A stretch of 64,000 nt of DNA from Chlamydiales bacterium (GTDB lineage Bacteria; Chlamydiota; Chlamydiia; Chlamydiales; JACKPQ01), in NCBI GenBank assembly GCA_024233435.1, contig JACKPQ010000001.1:434001-498000 (forward strand), in the 5' to 3' direction. The position numbers and the translations under genes were made by a program. The notes beneath the pieces were generated by a model, which was not told the DNA's origin, did not search any database, and saw only the letters and a list, made by a program, of their open reading frames with translations. Below, piece by piece: positions 7,757 to 16,959 of the stretch (position 1 is the stretch's first letter; every line of letters starts with the position of its first letter).

Positions 7757-9358
7757 GTGGATAGCCAATTTCCTTTGATAGCTGCAAGGCAGACTTATCA
7801 ACCAAAAATGCCGAGAATGTTACAAAATTTATCGACAGTTGTTTTTGAAAAGGGCGAAGATACAAGCTGCCAGGGGGATCAACACGAAGTTGAGCAGGTT
7901 TTCCCTCATACATTTGGACAGCCAATGGCAGAAGCCAATCTGGGTGAGCATCCAGCTTTCCACCCGTTAAGAGTCGGTGTTGTCTTATCTGGAGGACAAG
8001 CTGCAGGTGGACACAATGTTATATCAGGCCTATTTGATGCGCTTAAGAAAATGGATCCAGACTCCATGCTTTATGGTTTTCTAGGAGGGCCAAGTGGTAT
8101 CATCGAAAATAAAACTACCGAGATCACTCATAATCTGATTGCTCCATACCGCAATCAAGGTGGTTTTGACATGATTGGAGCTGGCCGCACTAAAATTGAG
8201 ACTCAAGAGCAGCTTGAAAAAAGCTTGGAAACAGTTAAAGCTCTCGAACTTGATGGGCTTGTTATCATTGGAGGCGATGACAGCAATACAAATGCCGCTG
8301 TTCTCGCTGAATACTTCATAGAGAAAGCCTGTGAAACCAAAGTTATAGGGGTTCCTAAAACCATTGATGGAGATCTGCGCACCGAAGAGATTGAGCTCTC
8401 TTTTGGTTTTGATACGGCGACAAAGATTTATGCTGAGTCTATCGGCAATATTGCTAGAGATTGCCTGTCGGCAAAAAAATACACACACTTTATCAAGCTT
8501 ATGGGACGCTCAGCTTCTCATATCGCCCTTGAGTGCGCCTTAAAAGTCCATCCCAATATCACTCTTATCAGCGAAGAGATTCAAGAAGAGGGGAAAACAC
8601 TTTCGCAGATCACAAGTGATATTGCTGACATTGTGCAAAAGCGCGCGGCTGCTGGAAAAAACTATGGCCTGGTCCTTATTCCAGAGGGACTTATTGAATT
8701 CATCCCAGAGGTCAAACAGCTCATATCTGAGCTCAATGAGATGCTTTCAAAGGGGGGCGATGTCATCTCATCTTTGAGCCCTGCCTCTAAACAAGCCTAC
8801 AGTTCACTTCCAGAGAGCATTCAAAAGCAACTACTTTTAGATCGAGATCCTCATGGCAATGTGCAAGTTTCTCATATCAATACTGAAGCTCTTTTTGCTG
8901 AAACAGTAAAGCTAGAACTCGAAAGGCGCCGCTTTGAGGGTAAATTTAGCCCTGTTCTTCATTTTTTTGGTTATGAAGGACGATCTGGCCTGCCGAGCAA
9001 TTTTGATGCACAATACTGCTATGCTCTTGGGCATGTGGCAGCTTTGCTCATCGATCAGGGCTTTACTGGCTATATGAGTGCTGTGCAAAACCTGCACCTG
9101 CCTGTCGAAGAATGGATAATCAAAGGGATTCCTATTACGAGCATGCTCAATATGGAATTGCGCAAAGGAAAACGCAAGCCTGTCATTCGCAAAGCCCTAG
9201 TCGATTTGAAAGGAGCAGCATTTAAAGATTTTTGTGGAGATCGGGATGCGTGGGCCCTTGAGGATCATTATCGCTTTCCAGGCCCCATGCAATTTTTTGG
9301 CGATCCTAGCATAACAGACATAACCCCAATCACTTTGCAGCTAGAAAGCAAACATTAG
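7757..9358 (+). CDS. pfp: Pyrophosphate--fructose-6-phosphate 1-phosphotransferase (PPi-type phosphofructokinase)
   Basis: 533 residues from the GTG at 7757. It phosphorylates fructose-6-phosphate reversibly, using PPi instead of ATP, in cytoplasmic glycolysis. Seen in order: VVLSGGQAAGGHN (about 75-87), FLGGPSGI, GGDDSNTN (172-179; Asp in place of the Gly of ATP-dependent enzymes, a mark of PPi use), PKTIDGDL (200-207, catalytic Asp) and MGRSASHIALECAL. Long clade-II enzymes of about 550 residues are typical of Chlamydia, spirochaetes and plants. The gene stands alone, divergent from pyrG with about 70 bp between. Confidence 0.94.
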   Translation: MDSQFPLIAARQTYQPKMPRMLQNLSTVVFEKGEDTSCQGDQHEVEQVFPHTFGQPMAEANLGEHPAFHPLRVGVVLSGGQAAGGHNVISGLFDALKKMDPDSMLYGFLGGPSGIIENKTTEITHNLIAPYRNQGGFDMIGAGRTKIETQEQLEKSLETVKALELDGLVIIGGDDSNTNAAVLAEYFIEKACETKVIGVPKTIDGDLRTEEIELSFGFDTATKIYAESIGNIARDCLSAKKYTHFIKLMGRSASHIALECALKVHPNITLISEEIQEEGKTLSQITSDIADIVQKRAAAGKNYGLVLIPEGLIEFIPEVKQLISELNEMLSKGGDVISSLSPASKQAYSSLPESIQKQLLLDRDPHGNVQVSHINTEALFAETVKLELERRRFEGKFSPVLHFFGYEGRSGLPSNFDAQYCYALGHVAALLIDQGFTGYMSAVQNLHLPVEEWIIKGIPITSMLNMELRKGKRKPVIRKALVDLKGAAFKDFCGDRDAWALEDHYRFPGPMQFFGDPSITDITPITLQLESKH

Positions 9359-9408
9359 GAATTTTTTGCCTCTTACTTGAGTTGAGGAAAATCGTGTAAT
9401 GTTAATAT

Positions 9409-10371
9409 ATGCGATATAAAAATCCTCACGTTGGCAACATTCGCCGTCGATTATTCGATGTGCTCCTATGGAAAACGGGCTATTTTGGGCATGCTGAGCA
9501 CTTGAAAAGCATGCCTAAATCTTTTAGCTATCCAAAGAAGAAAAGCTCACTGAGCAAGGCAAAGCCTTTAGTCACTTGGATTGGACATTGCACTTTTTTA
9601 GTGCAAATCTATGGGCTTAACATTTTAACAGACCCCGTGTTTGGAGAGCGCTGCTCGCCTTTGCCTTTTTTAGGGCCCATAAGGCGCCATGCTCCAGGTA
9701 TTCCTTTAGAACAACTCCCACCAATCGACATCGTTTTGATCAGCCATAATCATTACGATCATCTTGAGAAAAAGACCGTTTTAGATCTCAGCGAGCGTTT
9801 TCCTAAAATTCAGTGGATTGTCCCAGAAGGGGTTGCTCCTTGGTTTAAGAAATGTGGCGTAAAAAGAGTCAAAGAGCTTAAATGGTGGCAGGAATTGAGC
9901 TTCAAAAAGAAAAAAACCAATACCAAGATCACAGCAGTACCAACCCAGCATTTCTCCGGGAGATTCCCGCTCGATTTTAATCGCTCATTGTGGGCGGGGT
10001 TTGTTGTTGAGGTGCAAAACGATAAAAAACAAAAGAAACGGCTGTATTTCACAGGGGATACCGGCTATAATAAGGTTGATTTTAAGCAGATAGGAGAAAA
10101 ATTCCACAAAATGGATTTAAGCTTAATACCCATTGGCACCTACGAACCACTGATCTTCATGAGACCTGTTCACGTAGGCCCAAAAGATGCAGTTAAAATC
10201 CACCAAGAGGTTCACTCAAAACTTAGCGTTGGCATGCACTGGAAAACATTTAATCTTTCTGACGAGCCCCTAGAGCGTCCTCCTTACGACCTTTACCGTG
10301 CAATGAAGCATGCGAAACTTGACCCGTCCACATTCATTCCTCTACAGCCTGGTGAGAGCATCAATTGGTAA
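9409..10371 (+). CDS. Metallo-beta-lactamase fold hydrolase, NAPE-PLD/UlaG-like
   Basis: 320 residues. Features fit the NAPE-hydrolysing phospholipase D-like branch of the MBL fold: TWIGHCTFLVQ near 56, ILTDPVFGERCSP near 72, the zinc motif HNHYDH at 113-118, FTGDTGY near 220, and a later GMHWKTFNLSDEP segment near 275 that supplies the last histidine. Family members cleave N-acyl phosphatidylethanolamine or similar phosphodiesters; the substrate here cannot be read from sequence. No clear signal peptide. Its end overlaps by 7 bp with the following methyltransferase, suggesting a two-gene operon. ATG at 9409 follows a region without a strong Shine-Dalgarno. Confidence 0.87.
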   Translation: MRYKNPHVGNIRRRLFDVLLWKTGYFGHAEHLKSMPKSFSYPKKKSSLSKAKPLVTWIGHCTFLVQIYGLNILTDPVFGERCSPLPFLGPIRRHAPGIPLEQLPPIDIVLISHNHYDHLEKKTVLDLSERFPKIQWIVPEGVAPWFKKCGVKRVKELKWWQELSFKKKKTNTKITAVPTQHFSGRFPLDFNRSLWAGFVVEVQNDKKQKKRLYFTGDTGYNKVDFKQIGEKFHKMDLSLIPIGTYEPLIFMRPVHVGPKDAVKIHQEVHSKLSVGMHWKTFNLSDEPLERPPYDLYRAMKHAKLDPSTFIPLQPGESINW

Positions 10372-10940
10372 CAGAGTATTATCAAGATCTGGAATTTAAA
10401 GCCATTGACAAAGCTCTCTTGGGAGAATACTGGTTTTCCAGCCCCTACCGAATAGCAAAACGTTACTATTTAGAGCTCGGAGAAGATCCTTACGTATACG
10501 GAGAGACGCCTTTTGAGACTTTCATGCAGATTGGTCATGCCCTTAAGCTTAAGCCACAAGATACCCTACTGGAATTAGGATGTGGCAGAGGGCGTGGGGC
10601 TTTTTTTCTTAATCATTTTTTTGAATCTAAAGTTGTTGCCATCGAGCAAATCCCTGAATTTATCGAGAGAGCCCAGCGCGTCCAAAAAAACCACTCCCTA
10701 AGACGCATAGAATTTCGATGTCAAGACATGCTCAAATGTTGCTTTGATGGGGCAACAGCAGTTTTCCTTGCTGGGACTTGCCTTCAAGAAGATGTCATTG
10801 AGAGGTTGACACGCAAGCTATCGCAGTACAATCTTCGGATTGCAACAATCAGTTACCCCTTAAAAGGCTTCAAAGTCAGTCAAGAGCTAGAAATCGCCAT
10901 GCCCTGGGGCACAACTAGCGCTTTTATTCACGAAGGTTAA
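10365..10940 (+). CDS. Class I SAM-dependent methyltransferase-like protein
   Basis: 191 residues. The glycine-rich SAM-binding loop LELGCGRGRG lies at about 69-78, followed by an acidic strand end VVAIEQIPEF, as in class I methyltransferases. The substrate is unknown. The reading frame opens with TTG at 10365, seven bases inside the preceding hydrolase gene; GGTGAGAG lies about ten bases upstream and could serve as ribosome-binding site, so coupling to the hydrolase is likely. It is a little short for the full fold: the C-terminal strands after CQDMLKCCFDG are compact, but the frame is intact. No downstream partner; 129 bp separate it from the next gene. Confidence 0.8.
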   Translation: MVTEYYQDLEFKAIDKALLGEYWFSSPYRIAKRYYLELGEDPYVYGETPFETFMQIGHALKLKPQDTLLELGCGRGRGAFFLNHFFESKVVAIEQIPEFIERAQRVQKNHSLRRIEFRCQDMLKCCFDGATAVFLAGTCLQEDVIERLTRKLSQYNLRIATISYPLKGFKVSQELEIAMPWGTTSAFIHEG

Positions 10941-11069
10941 GAAATGACACACCAGTTTATTTCTTTCAATTATCTGTCTTGCTAGCAAAAGCATAGTTTG
11001 TGACCAGCCACATCCCATATTTATGCAAGATTGCTTGAAAATTTGGGTGGGGTTAGCTAGACTGGTGGC

Positions 11070-11414
11070 ATGGAAAAATTCTCTCAAAAACAATGTTTAC
11101 CTTGCGAGGCGGGTCAACCGGCTATTAAGGGACAAAAAATTAACGAATTGCTCTCACAACTGGATGGCTGGAGCTGCGTTGACGAGCACCATTTGGTGAA
11201 AAGTTATAAATTTAAAGACTTTAAGCAAGCTTTAAGCTTTGTCAATGACGTGGGCCACCTGGCTGAAGAAGAGGGGCATCATCCCGATATTTTGCTCTCT
11301 TGGGGGCGTGTTGAATTGAAGATTTGGACGCATAAGATTGATGGTTTGAGCGAAAATGATTTTATATTGGCTGATAAGTGTGATGCAGCGCATGTTGGGA
11401 GGTTTGGATCATGA
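11070..11414 (+). CDS. 4a-hydroxytetrahydrobiopterin dehydratase (pterin carbinolamine dehydratase)
   Basis: 114 residues. The family core is clear: LDGWSCVDEHHLVKSYKFKDF, then the active-site segment EEEGHHPDI (66-74) with paired histidines, and VELKIWTHKIDGLSENDF. These proteins dehydrate 4a-hydroxytetrahydropterin for recycling after aromatic hydroxylases; in bacteria lacking those, roles in folate or molybdopterin metabolism are suspected. Its stop overlaps the start of ispG by 4 bp (ATGA), so it is translated with ispG. The N-terminal 22 residues (CLPCEAGQPAI) carry two cysteines, a common extension in this family. Confidence 0.92.
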   Translation: MEKFSQKQCLPCEAGQPAIKGQKINELLSQLDGWSCVDEHHLVKSYKFKDFKQALSFVNDVGHLAEEEGHHPDILLSWGRVELKIWTHKIDGLSENDFILADKCDAAHVGRFGS

Positions 11415-13057
11415 GACGAAAGACAAGAGAGGTAATGGTTGGCAACGTAGGCGTGGGTGGAGATAATCCCATTCGCATTCAGTCGATGACAACTTCGAGT
11501 ACATCAGATATCGATGCGACAGTTGAGCAGATCATCCGCTTGGCAGATGAGGGGTGTGAAATTGCTCGCGTGACCGTGCAGGGAAAAAAAGAGGCCTATG
11601 CATGCGAGGGGATTAAAAACGCCCTTGTTAAAAAGGGGTACTTAATTCCATTAGTTGCTGATATCCATTTTTACCCTCCAGCAGCCATGGTTGTTGCTGA
11701 TTTTGTCGATAAAGTACGCGTAAATCCAGGCAATTATGTCGATCGTAGGGCTGATTTTCGCGTGTTGGAATATAATGATGAGACTTATGCAAAAGAGCTT
11801 GAGAAGATCGAAGAGGGGTTTGCCCCTTTGGTTGAAAAGTGCAAGAAGCGGGGGATCTCAATTCGGATTGGCACAAACCATGGATCTCTTAGCGATCGCA
11901 TCATGAATCGTTTTGGCGACAGCCCAGCGGGAATGGTTGAATCAGCTGTTGAGTTTACCAATGTCTGCCGCAAATATGACTTTCACGACATTATCTATTC
12001 AATGAAGGCGAGCAACGCTGTTGTTATGATCGAAGCGTATCGTCTTTTGGTCAAACGAATGGATGAGTTAGGCTGGGACTATCCTCTTCATTTGGGAGTC
12101 ACTGAAGCTGGCAATGGAGAAGAGGGGCGCGTTAAATCAGCCGTTGGTATTGGTGGCCTGCTTTTAGAAGGTTTGGGCGATACAATCCGCGTTTCGTTAA
12201 CAGAAGATCCATGGCATGAAATTGACCCTTGCAAGCGGATTATTGAGCATGCCAAGGTGCGCTCTTTGCCCAAAAGGGAAAAGAGAGCAAGGAAGCCTGT
12301 AGAGGACCCTTTACACCGCGATGGCTCTGTTATTATTGCAATTGATACTGAAAGTGTCTTGCATCCCGATTTTTATGAGTGTGTTGGATGCGAGGTGCAG
12401 CTGGCAAGGCCCCAGCGCACTGAGAGAAGTGCTGATGCATTTTTGCTTAAAGAAGAGATTACAGATTCCCAGGCTCTTAAGAAAATTGAGCTAACAGGGA
12501 TTCCCATTCTTAAGGAAGAGGATTATTGCTTTTATTATTTAGATGGCCCGCTTCCAATAACAGATAAACCCATTATTTTATGTTATGAGGGGAGCGAAGA
12601 TCCTCTTATTCGCGCGAGTGCAGAAGTTGGGGCTTTGCTCACAGATGGGTGGGGCGAGGGGCTTTGCCTTATGAACTGTGAGAATGCCTTGAATCTTTCG
12701 TTCAACATTTTGCAAGCAGCGCGTATGCGAGCGACTAAAACAGAATTTATTGCCTGCCCAAGTTGTGGCCGCACGCTTTTTGACCTGCAAACTGTTACAA
12801 AGAATATCCAGGAAAAAACAGCCCACTTGCCAGGTGTTAAAATTGCTATTATGGGCTGTATTGTCAACGGACCGGGTGAGATGGCTGACGCCGATTTTGG
12901 CTACGTGGGTAGCCGCCCTGGTATGATTGACCTATATGTCGGTAAAACGCGTGTGGAAAAAAATATTCCTTCGGATAACGCGCTTGATCGCTTGATCGAT
13001 CTGATTAAAGAGCATGGCCGTTGGATTGAACCTAAAGAAGTAGCCCTTGCAAAATAA
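11411..13057 (+). CDS. ispG: 4-hydroxy-3-methylbut-2-en-1-yl diphosphate synthase (chlamydial/plant-type long IspG)
   Basis: Penultimate enzyme of the non-mevalonate isoprenoid pathway; it reduces MEcPP to HMBPP with a 4Fe-4S cluster. 548 residues, longer than the ~370 of E. coli because of a large central insert (roughly 290-400), as in Chlamydia, Bacteroidetes and plants. The TIM-barrel part starts MVGNVGVGGDNPIRIQSMTT; cluster ligands are CPSC (Cys449, Cys452) and GCIVNGPGE (Cys483). Overlaps the pterin dehydratase gene by 4 bp. All catalytic positions are intact. Confidence 0.96.
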   Translation: MRRKTREVMVGNVGVGGDNPIRIQSMTTSSTSDIDATVEQIIRLADEGCEIARVTVQGKKEAYACEGIKNALVKKGYLIPLVADIHFYPPAAMVVADFVDKVRVNPGNYVDRRADFRVLEYNDETYAKELEKIEEGFAPLVEKCKKRGISIRIGTNHGSLSDRIMNRFGDSPAGMVESAVEFTNVCRKYDFHDIIYSMKASNAVVMIEAYRLLVKRMDELGWDYPLHLGVTEAGNGEEGRVKSAVGIGGLLLEGLGDTIRVSLTEDPWHEIDPCKRIIEHAKVRSLPKREKRARKPVEDPLHRDGSVIIAIDTESVLHPDFYECVGCEVQLARPQRTERSADAFLLKEEITDSQALKKIELTGIPILKEEDYCFYYLDGPLPITDKPIILCYEGSEDPLIRASAEVGALLTDGWGEGLCLMNCENALNLSFNILQAARMRATKTEFIACPSCGRTLFDLQTVTKNIQEKTAHLPGVKIAIMGCIVNGPGEMADADFGYVGSRPGMIDLYVGKTRVEKNIPSDNALDRLIDLIKEHGRWIEPKEVALAK

Positions 13058-13075
13058 TTCCTAGTCGCTAAGATG

Positions 13076-13095
13076 AAGAATTAGGGGGAATTCTT
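13076..13095 (+). promoter_or_regulatory. Hairpin presenting the ribosome-binding site of the 44-residue-repeat gene
   Basis: AAGAATT (13076-13082) and AATTCTT (13089-13095) are perfect inverted arms; the loop AGGGGG (13083-13088) is the Shine-Dalgarno for the ATG at 13097. The stem is AT-rich and weak. It could modulate translation, for example with temperature, or be chance. Confidence 0.35.
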
Positions 13096-13096
13096 T

Positions 13097-14164
13097 ATGC
13101 AAGCAAGATCTTGGAAAACTATTGGCGTTGTTATAGGTGTCTTTGCGCTGGGGAGCGCTATGGGCTTTAAAACAGCTGGAACTCAAGAGCGAGTTGTCGA
13201 GGCTGAAAAAATCGTATTAAAATCAGCACATGGGCGCACTGTTCTTGAAATGAGAGTTGAAGATCACAAAGCCGTCATTGCTCTTTGCGATGAGAGAGGA
13301 AAAGAGCGCTTGCTACTGGAGGGGGGTAATACGCCTGGCATTGTTGTTAGAAATCGCTCTGATAAAATCATCGCTCATTTAAGAGATTTTAAAGAAGATG
13401 GCTCTGGGTTTGTACTTTGCGATGATAAAGGCTCTAAACGTATCCAATTTCAAGGAGGCTCAGCTCCTGGTGTTTTTGTTTTAAATGAAGATCAAAAAGT
13501 AATCGCCAATATGAGTGCATCAAAAACAGGGTATCCTTCCATTGCTATTCGCAATGGTGCTGAAAAACCTCAAATTTCGCTAAAAGGTGGCAATAACCCA
13601 ACTTTAGCTTTCTTTGAAAATGATAAGTCTCAAATTGAAATGATTTCATCGACGCATGGCCCTATTGTAAAGCTTAATAACCATGAAGGGGCTCCACTTG
13701 TTCAGATGCAAGGGGGAAGCTCAGCTGGCGTCTTTTTGCGCAATCAAACAGGTGAAGTGACTGGCTCACTTGTTGCATTAAAAAGCGGCGGTAGTGCTCT
13801 GGCACTTGCAAATAACAAGGGGCAAATCGCGACATTTTTAAGAGGTGGGGATAACCCGTCTGTTAGCTTTTTTCAAAATGGCGATGCCCCTGATGTCGTA
13901 CTGGGTATCTCAGAAAAAGCTCCACACATGTTGATGTCTAAATCATCTGCTAATGAGGGAATGCTCATTTATGGCGGCTCACCAAGCAGTGTGCTGTTTA
14001 TCAATGAAACAGGGCAAGTCCCTGTGATTTTATCTAAGCACGGACTCATGCAGGACAAATCTGCTGCAAGCCGTGGTAAGAAAGCTGCTCCGAAGAAGGA
14101 GAAGTTCTACTCTTGGGAAGAGTTCAAAAATCCCCTTGAGGACCTAGAGAGCTTTAAGCGGTAG
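13097..14164 (+). CDS. Secreted or membrane-anchored protein built of six 44-residue repeats
   Basis: 355 residues, not recognised. An N-terminal hydrophobic segment (about 8-23, IGVVIGVFALGSAMGF) acts as signal or anchor. The rest is a tandem repeat: the motif Gly-Gly-x-x-Pro/Ala followed by a beta strand recurs at about 76, 120, 164, 206, 250 and 293 (GGNTPGIVVRN, GGSAPGVFVLN, GGNNPTLAFFE, GGSSAGVFLRN, GGDNPSVSFFQ, GGSPSSVLFIN), spacing 42-44. Strand-turn repeats like this suggest a beta-solenoid or beta-propeller. A Lys-rich linker and acidic tail end the protein. Placed in the periplasm or on the surface by inference. AGGGGG precedes the ATG. Its end overlaps the converging M20 gene by 11 bp. 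Confidence 0.78.
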   Translation: MQARSWKTIGVVIGVFALGSAMGFKTAGTQERVVEAEKIVLKSAHGRTVLEMRVEDHKAVIALCDERGKERLLLEGGNTPGIVVRNRSDKIIAHLRDFKEDGSGFVLCDDKGSKRIQFQGGSAPGVFVLNEDQKVIANMSASKTGYPSIAIRNGAEKPQISLKGGNNPTLAFFENDKSQIEMISSTHGPIVKLNNHEGAPLVQMQGGSSAGVFLRNQTGEVTGSLVALKSGGSALALANNKGQIATFLRGGDNPSVSFFQNGDAPDVVLGISEKAPHMLMSKSSANEGMLIYGGSPSSVLFINETGQVPVILSKHGLMQDKSAASRGKKAAPKKEKFYSWEEFKNPLEDLESFKR

Positions 14165-15362
14165 CAATCGCTAACCAGTAAGCGACGCCTACCCACAAAA
14201 TGGATTCGTCTGGGTTGAAATAAGGGGTATGGTGGTCATAGCCAGGACCTTGTTTTGCGCCTAGCATCCAGAATGACCCTGGCTTTTTCTGGGCGTAGTA
14301 GGCAAAATCTTCCCCAGAAAAAAGCAGTGGACAATCACCTGTTTTAAGTTTGTGGGAGATGAGAAGATCTTTTGTGGTTTGATACGAGCTATCATCATTA
14401 ATGAGTGCTGGGAAACCTGGCAGATATTCAAACTTTTTCAGTTTGGCTTCCGGATAGATTTGGATGATTGATTCAACCTGGTGGCGCAGGCGCACTAAAA
14501 ATGTGTGCAGCTGCTCAGGTGGTAAAAAATTGCGAATGGAGTAGCCGATGTGGGCATGATTTGGCATGATGTTTTCTGTATCGCCGGCTTTTGACACAGA
14601 TGGAGTGAATGCAATTGTTTCTGCGGGGCCGACAGTGCGCATGGCAAAGTTTCTAAGTGCCATGTGGATATCAGTGATGATATCGATGGCGTTTGAACCG
14701 AGCTCAGGATGCATGACATGGCCTCCTGTACAGCCTATTTCCATTTGGATGTGAGCTGCATTAGCCATCATAGAGCCTGGGCGTGATAAAAGCGTGCCAG
14801 CCTCTCGAGGTGTTGAAAGGTGCAAACCATAGACTTTTGAAATGTTATCTGTAACACCCTCATCGACAAGGGTAGCTCCACCTGATTTTTGATCAAATAG
14901 CTCTTCGGCGCGTTGCCAGATGAATCGGATGTTCTTCTTTGGAACTGTTCCTGTCGCCAAAGAGCGGAAAGCTCCAAGTAGCATTGCAGAATGACAGTCA
15001 TGTCCGCATGCATGCATAAGGCCTTTATGCACGGAGGCAAAAGGAAGGCCTGTCAGCTCCTCGATGGGTAGTCCATCTACATCTGCGCGAAATAAAATAC
15101 GCTCTAAGTCTGGGTCAATTGTAACATCAACGCAAATGCCCCCTTTGTATTCTTTTATCTGCACATCGAAGGGGATGAAAGGAGTCACTTGCTCGATTTG
15201 GTTGAGGATGAAGTCAATTGTTTTTGACTCTTGCCATCCAAGTTCTGGGATCCGATGCATGATACGCCTTGCATTGACCACATAATCCTGTTGCTTTTTA
15301 GCAGCAGTTGTCACATTGAGGGTATCTTTCTTTTTCGAGTGGACTGGTGATTTTACAGACAT
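14154..15362 (-). CDS. M20-family amidohydrolase / peptidase (hippurate hydrolase-like)
   Basis: 402 residues with the two-domain M20D layout. Visible: RIMHRIPELGWQE near 34, FRADVDGLPIEE near 90, the metal-site motif GLMHACGHDCHSAML near 112-126, the acidic pair EELFDQKSGGA, and C-terminal SGEDFAYYAQKKPGSFWMLG. Such enzymes release amino acids from N-acyl or gamma-linked substrates; the natural substrate is not predictable. The first ~25 residues are polar and Lys-rich, a family-atypical extension, so the true start may be the internal Met in ARRIMHRIP region or simply 15362. GGAGG lies just upstream of the ATG at 15362, favouring it. Confidence 0.9.
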   Translation of the reverse strand: MSVKSPVHSKKKDTLNVTTAAKKQQDYVVNARRIMHRIPELGWQESKTIDFILNQIEQVTPFIPFDVQIKEYKGGICVDVTIDPDLERILFRADVDGLPIEELTGLPFASVHKGLMHACGHDCHSAMLLGAFRSLATGTVPKKNIRFIWQRAEELFDQKSGGATLVDEGVTDNISKVYGLHLSTPREAGTLLSRPGSMMANAAHIQMEIGCTGGHVMHPELGSNAIDIITDIHMALRNFAMRTVGPAETIAFTPSVSKAGDTENIMPNHAHIGYSIRNFLPPEQLHTFLVRLRHQVESIIQIYPEAKLKKFEYLPGFPALINDDSSYQTTKDLLISHKLKTGDCPLLFSGEDFAYYAQKKPGSFWMLGAKQGPGYDHHTPYFNPDESILWVGVAYWLAIATA

Positions 15363-15744
15363 TTGTCCTCCTTAATCATTGCTTTAACAAAAACCTTGCC
15401 ACTTCTTGCCATTTATTGGCAATCTTTTATTTTCAACCTAAGGATGAGGCGTTTGCGCTTGATTTTTATTATAACGTAAATAAAAAACATTTAATTTACA
15501 TTTAAATGAATTAATGTTAAATTAAAGTTGTGGGGGGTATTCTATTTGAGACGTATTATTGAACATACACTTTGGCTATTCATGCAGAGGGCATTACGCC
15601 TATTGTTATGGCATTCTTCTGATTGCCTTTTGCATTCTACAATCCGCGTCTCAAATCGCTCAGGTAAACATGTCTCTTATAGAGACGAAAGAAAAGATTA
15701 GATGCTGTGCATCGTCGCTTTTAAACCTTGAGTTGTCAATAAAG
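15363..15744. other. 382-bp intergenic region without a convincing gene
   Basis: It separates the M20 gene start from the rarA stop. The first part (to about 15530) is AT-rich and presumably holds the M20 promoter. The second part is less AT-rich and contains small hairpins: GTCTCT-TAT-AGAGAC (15672-15686) and GATGC-TGT-GCATC (15701-15713). A 68-codon frame from a TTG at 15559 has no ribosome-binding site and no protein-like pattern. A small RNA is possible but not shown. Confidence 0.4.
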
Positions 15745-16959
15745 CTACCCTCCACCTTTTTTTAGCTTGGAAAAATAGCGTAAGCGCTTTTGCATTTCTC
15801 TTTCAAATCCACGCTCAACGGGTGTGTAAAAAGCTGGACTTGCCTCTATCTCTTCTGGAAAGTAGTTTTGCCCGGAGCAGCCACTTTCTGTATCATGATC
15901 ATAGATGTAGCCTTTCCCATAACCTTGATTTTTCATAAGCTTTGTCGGTGCATTAAGAATATGCTTTGGTGGCATGTAGTGCGTTGTTTCTTGGGCTAGG
16001 GATTTGGCAGCTTTAAAGGCTGTGTAGGTGGCATTTGATTTGGGAGCAAGAGCTAAGTAGATAGTTGCCTCAGCAAGTGCGAGTTCACCCTCGGGTGGTC
16101 CCATACGCTCAAAGGCTTGCCAAGCGTTCAAGGTAATGGTTAGAGCTTGAGGATCTGCAAGGCCGATATCTTCTGCTGCCATGCGCATAAGTCGGCGAGC
16201 AATGTAGTTGGGATCTTCTCCGCCGACCAGCATGCGAGCGAGCCAGTAAATCGCAGCATCTGGGTCGGATCCCCGTACTGATTTGTGCAGCGCAGAAACC
16301 AGATTATGGTGGCCATCTGCATTTTTATCATAAGTTGCGCATCGCTTGGTGATAAGGGATGGGTCGTTATGGGCTAGAAGCGTTTCGATGGCATTGATAA
16401 AGTGGCGGGCATCACCTGCGCTATTCTTGAGAAGAGCTTGAGTAGTTTCTGGCGTGGGGTTTAGTGGTGTTTTGGTTAAAATTTGCAAAAGATGTTCATC
16501 TTTAAGTGGCTCGAGTTGAAAGACGCGAAGTCGGGAGAGGAGGGCGTCGTTGAGAGAAAATGAGGGGTTTTCCGTGGTCGCACCGATTAAGATGATGGTT
16601 CCGTCTTCAATATAGGGAAGAAAAATGTCTTGCTGGGCTTTATTAAAACGGTGGATCTCATCGATAAAAATAGCTCTTCTCTTAGAGAATAGGGGATTGT
16701 CTTTGATCTCTTTAAGGAGCTTTTTGATCTCAACGCTGCCAGAGTAGGCGCCGCTAAAGGTGAGAAAGTGAGGGTCGAAAGCTTTGGCATAAAGACGTGC
16801 AAGGGTTGTTTTCCCGCAGCCAGGTGGCCCCCAAAGCAGGATGGAAATAGGCTGAAGTTTTGCGATGCTCGCCTTTAAATGGTAGACGGTGTGCTCTTGC
16901 CCAACAACATCATCAAATGTTGTTGGACGAAGAGCGTCTGGAAGGGGGGTCATTGCCAT
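15745..16959 (-). CDS. rarA: Replication-associated recombination protein A (RarA/MgsA) AAA+ ATPase
   Basis: 404 residues. Clamp-loader-like AAA+ protein acting at stalled forks. Order of motifs: LRPTTFDDVVGQEH near 10-23, Walker A LLWGPPGCGKTTLA (41-54), Walker B RAIFIDEIHRFNKAQQD near 95, sensor 1 LIGATTENPSFSLN, arginine-finger-type LLSRLRVFQLEPL, then the tetramerisation part with GGEDPNYIARRLMRMAAEDIGLADP. Length is slightly below the 430-450 norm. Last gene of the grx-grx-permease-rarA run; its start overlaps the permease end by 10 bp. Confidence 0.95.
   Translation of the reverse strand: MAMTPLPDALRPTTFDDVVGQEHTVYHLKASIAKLQPISILLWGPPGCGKTTLARLYAKAFDPHFLTFSGAYSGSVEIKKLLKEIKDNPLFSKRRAIFIDEIHRFNKAQQDIFLPYIEDGTIILIGATTENPSFSLNDALLSRLRVFQLEPLKDEHLLQILTKTPLNPTPETTQALLKNSAGDARHFINAIETLLAHNDPSLITKRCATYDKNADGHHNLVSALHKSVRGSDPDAAIYWLARMLVGGEDPNYIARRLMRMAAEDIGLADPQALTITLNAWQAFERMGPPEGELALAEATIYLALAPKSNATYTAFKAAKSLAQETTHYMPPKHILNAPTKLMKNQGYGKGYIYDHDTESGCSGQNYFPEEIEASPAFYTPVERGFEREMQKRLRYFSKLKKGGG

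Noticed and set aside
15559..15765. 68-codon frame from TTG between M20 gene and rarA
   Set aside because: No ribosome-binding site, no recognisable pattern, and it runs into the end of rarA.
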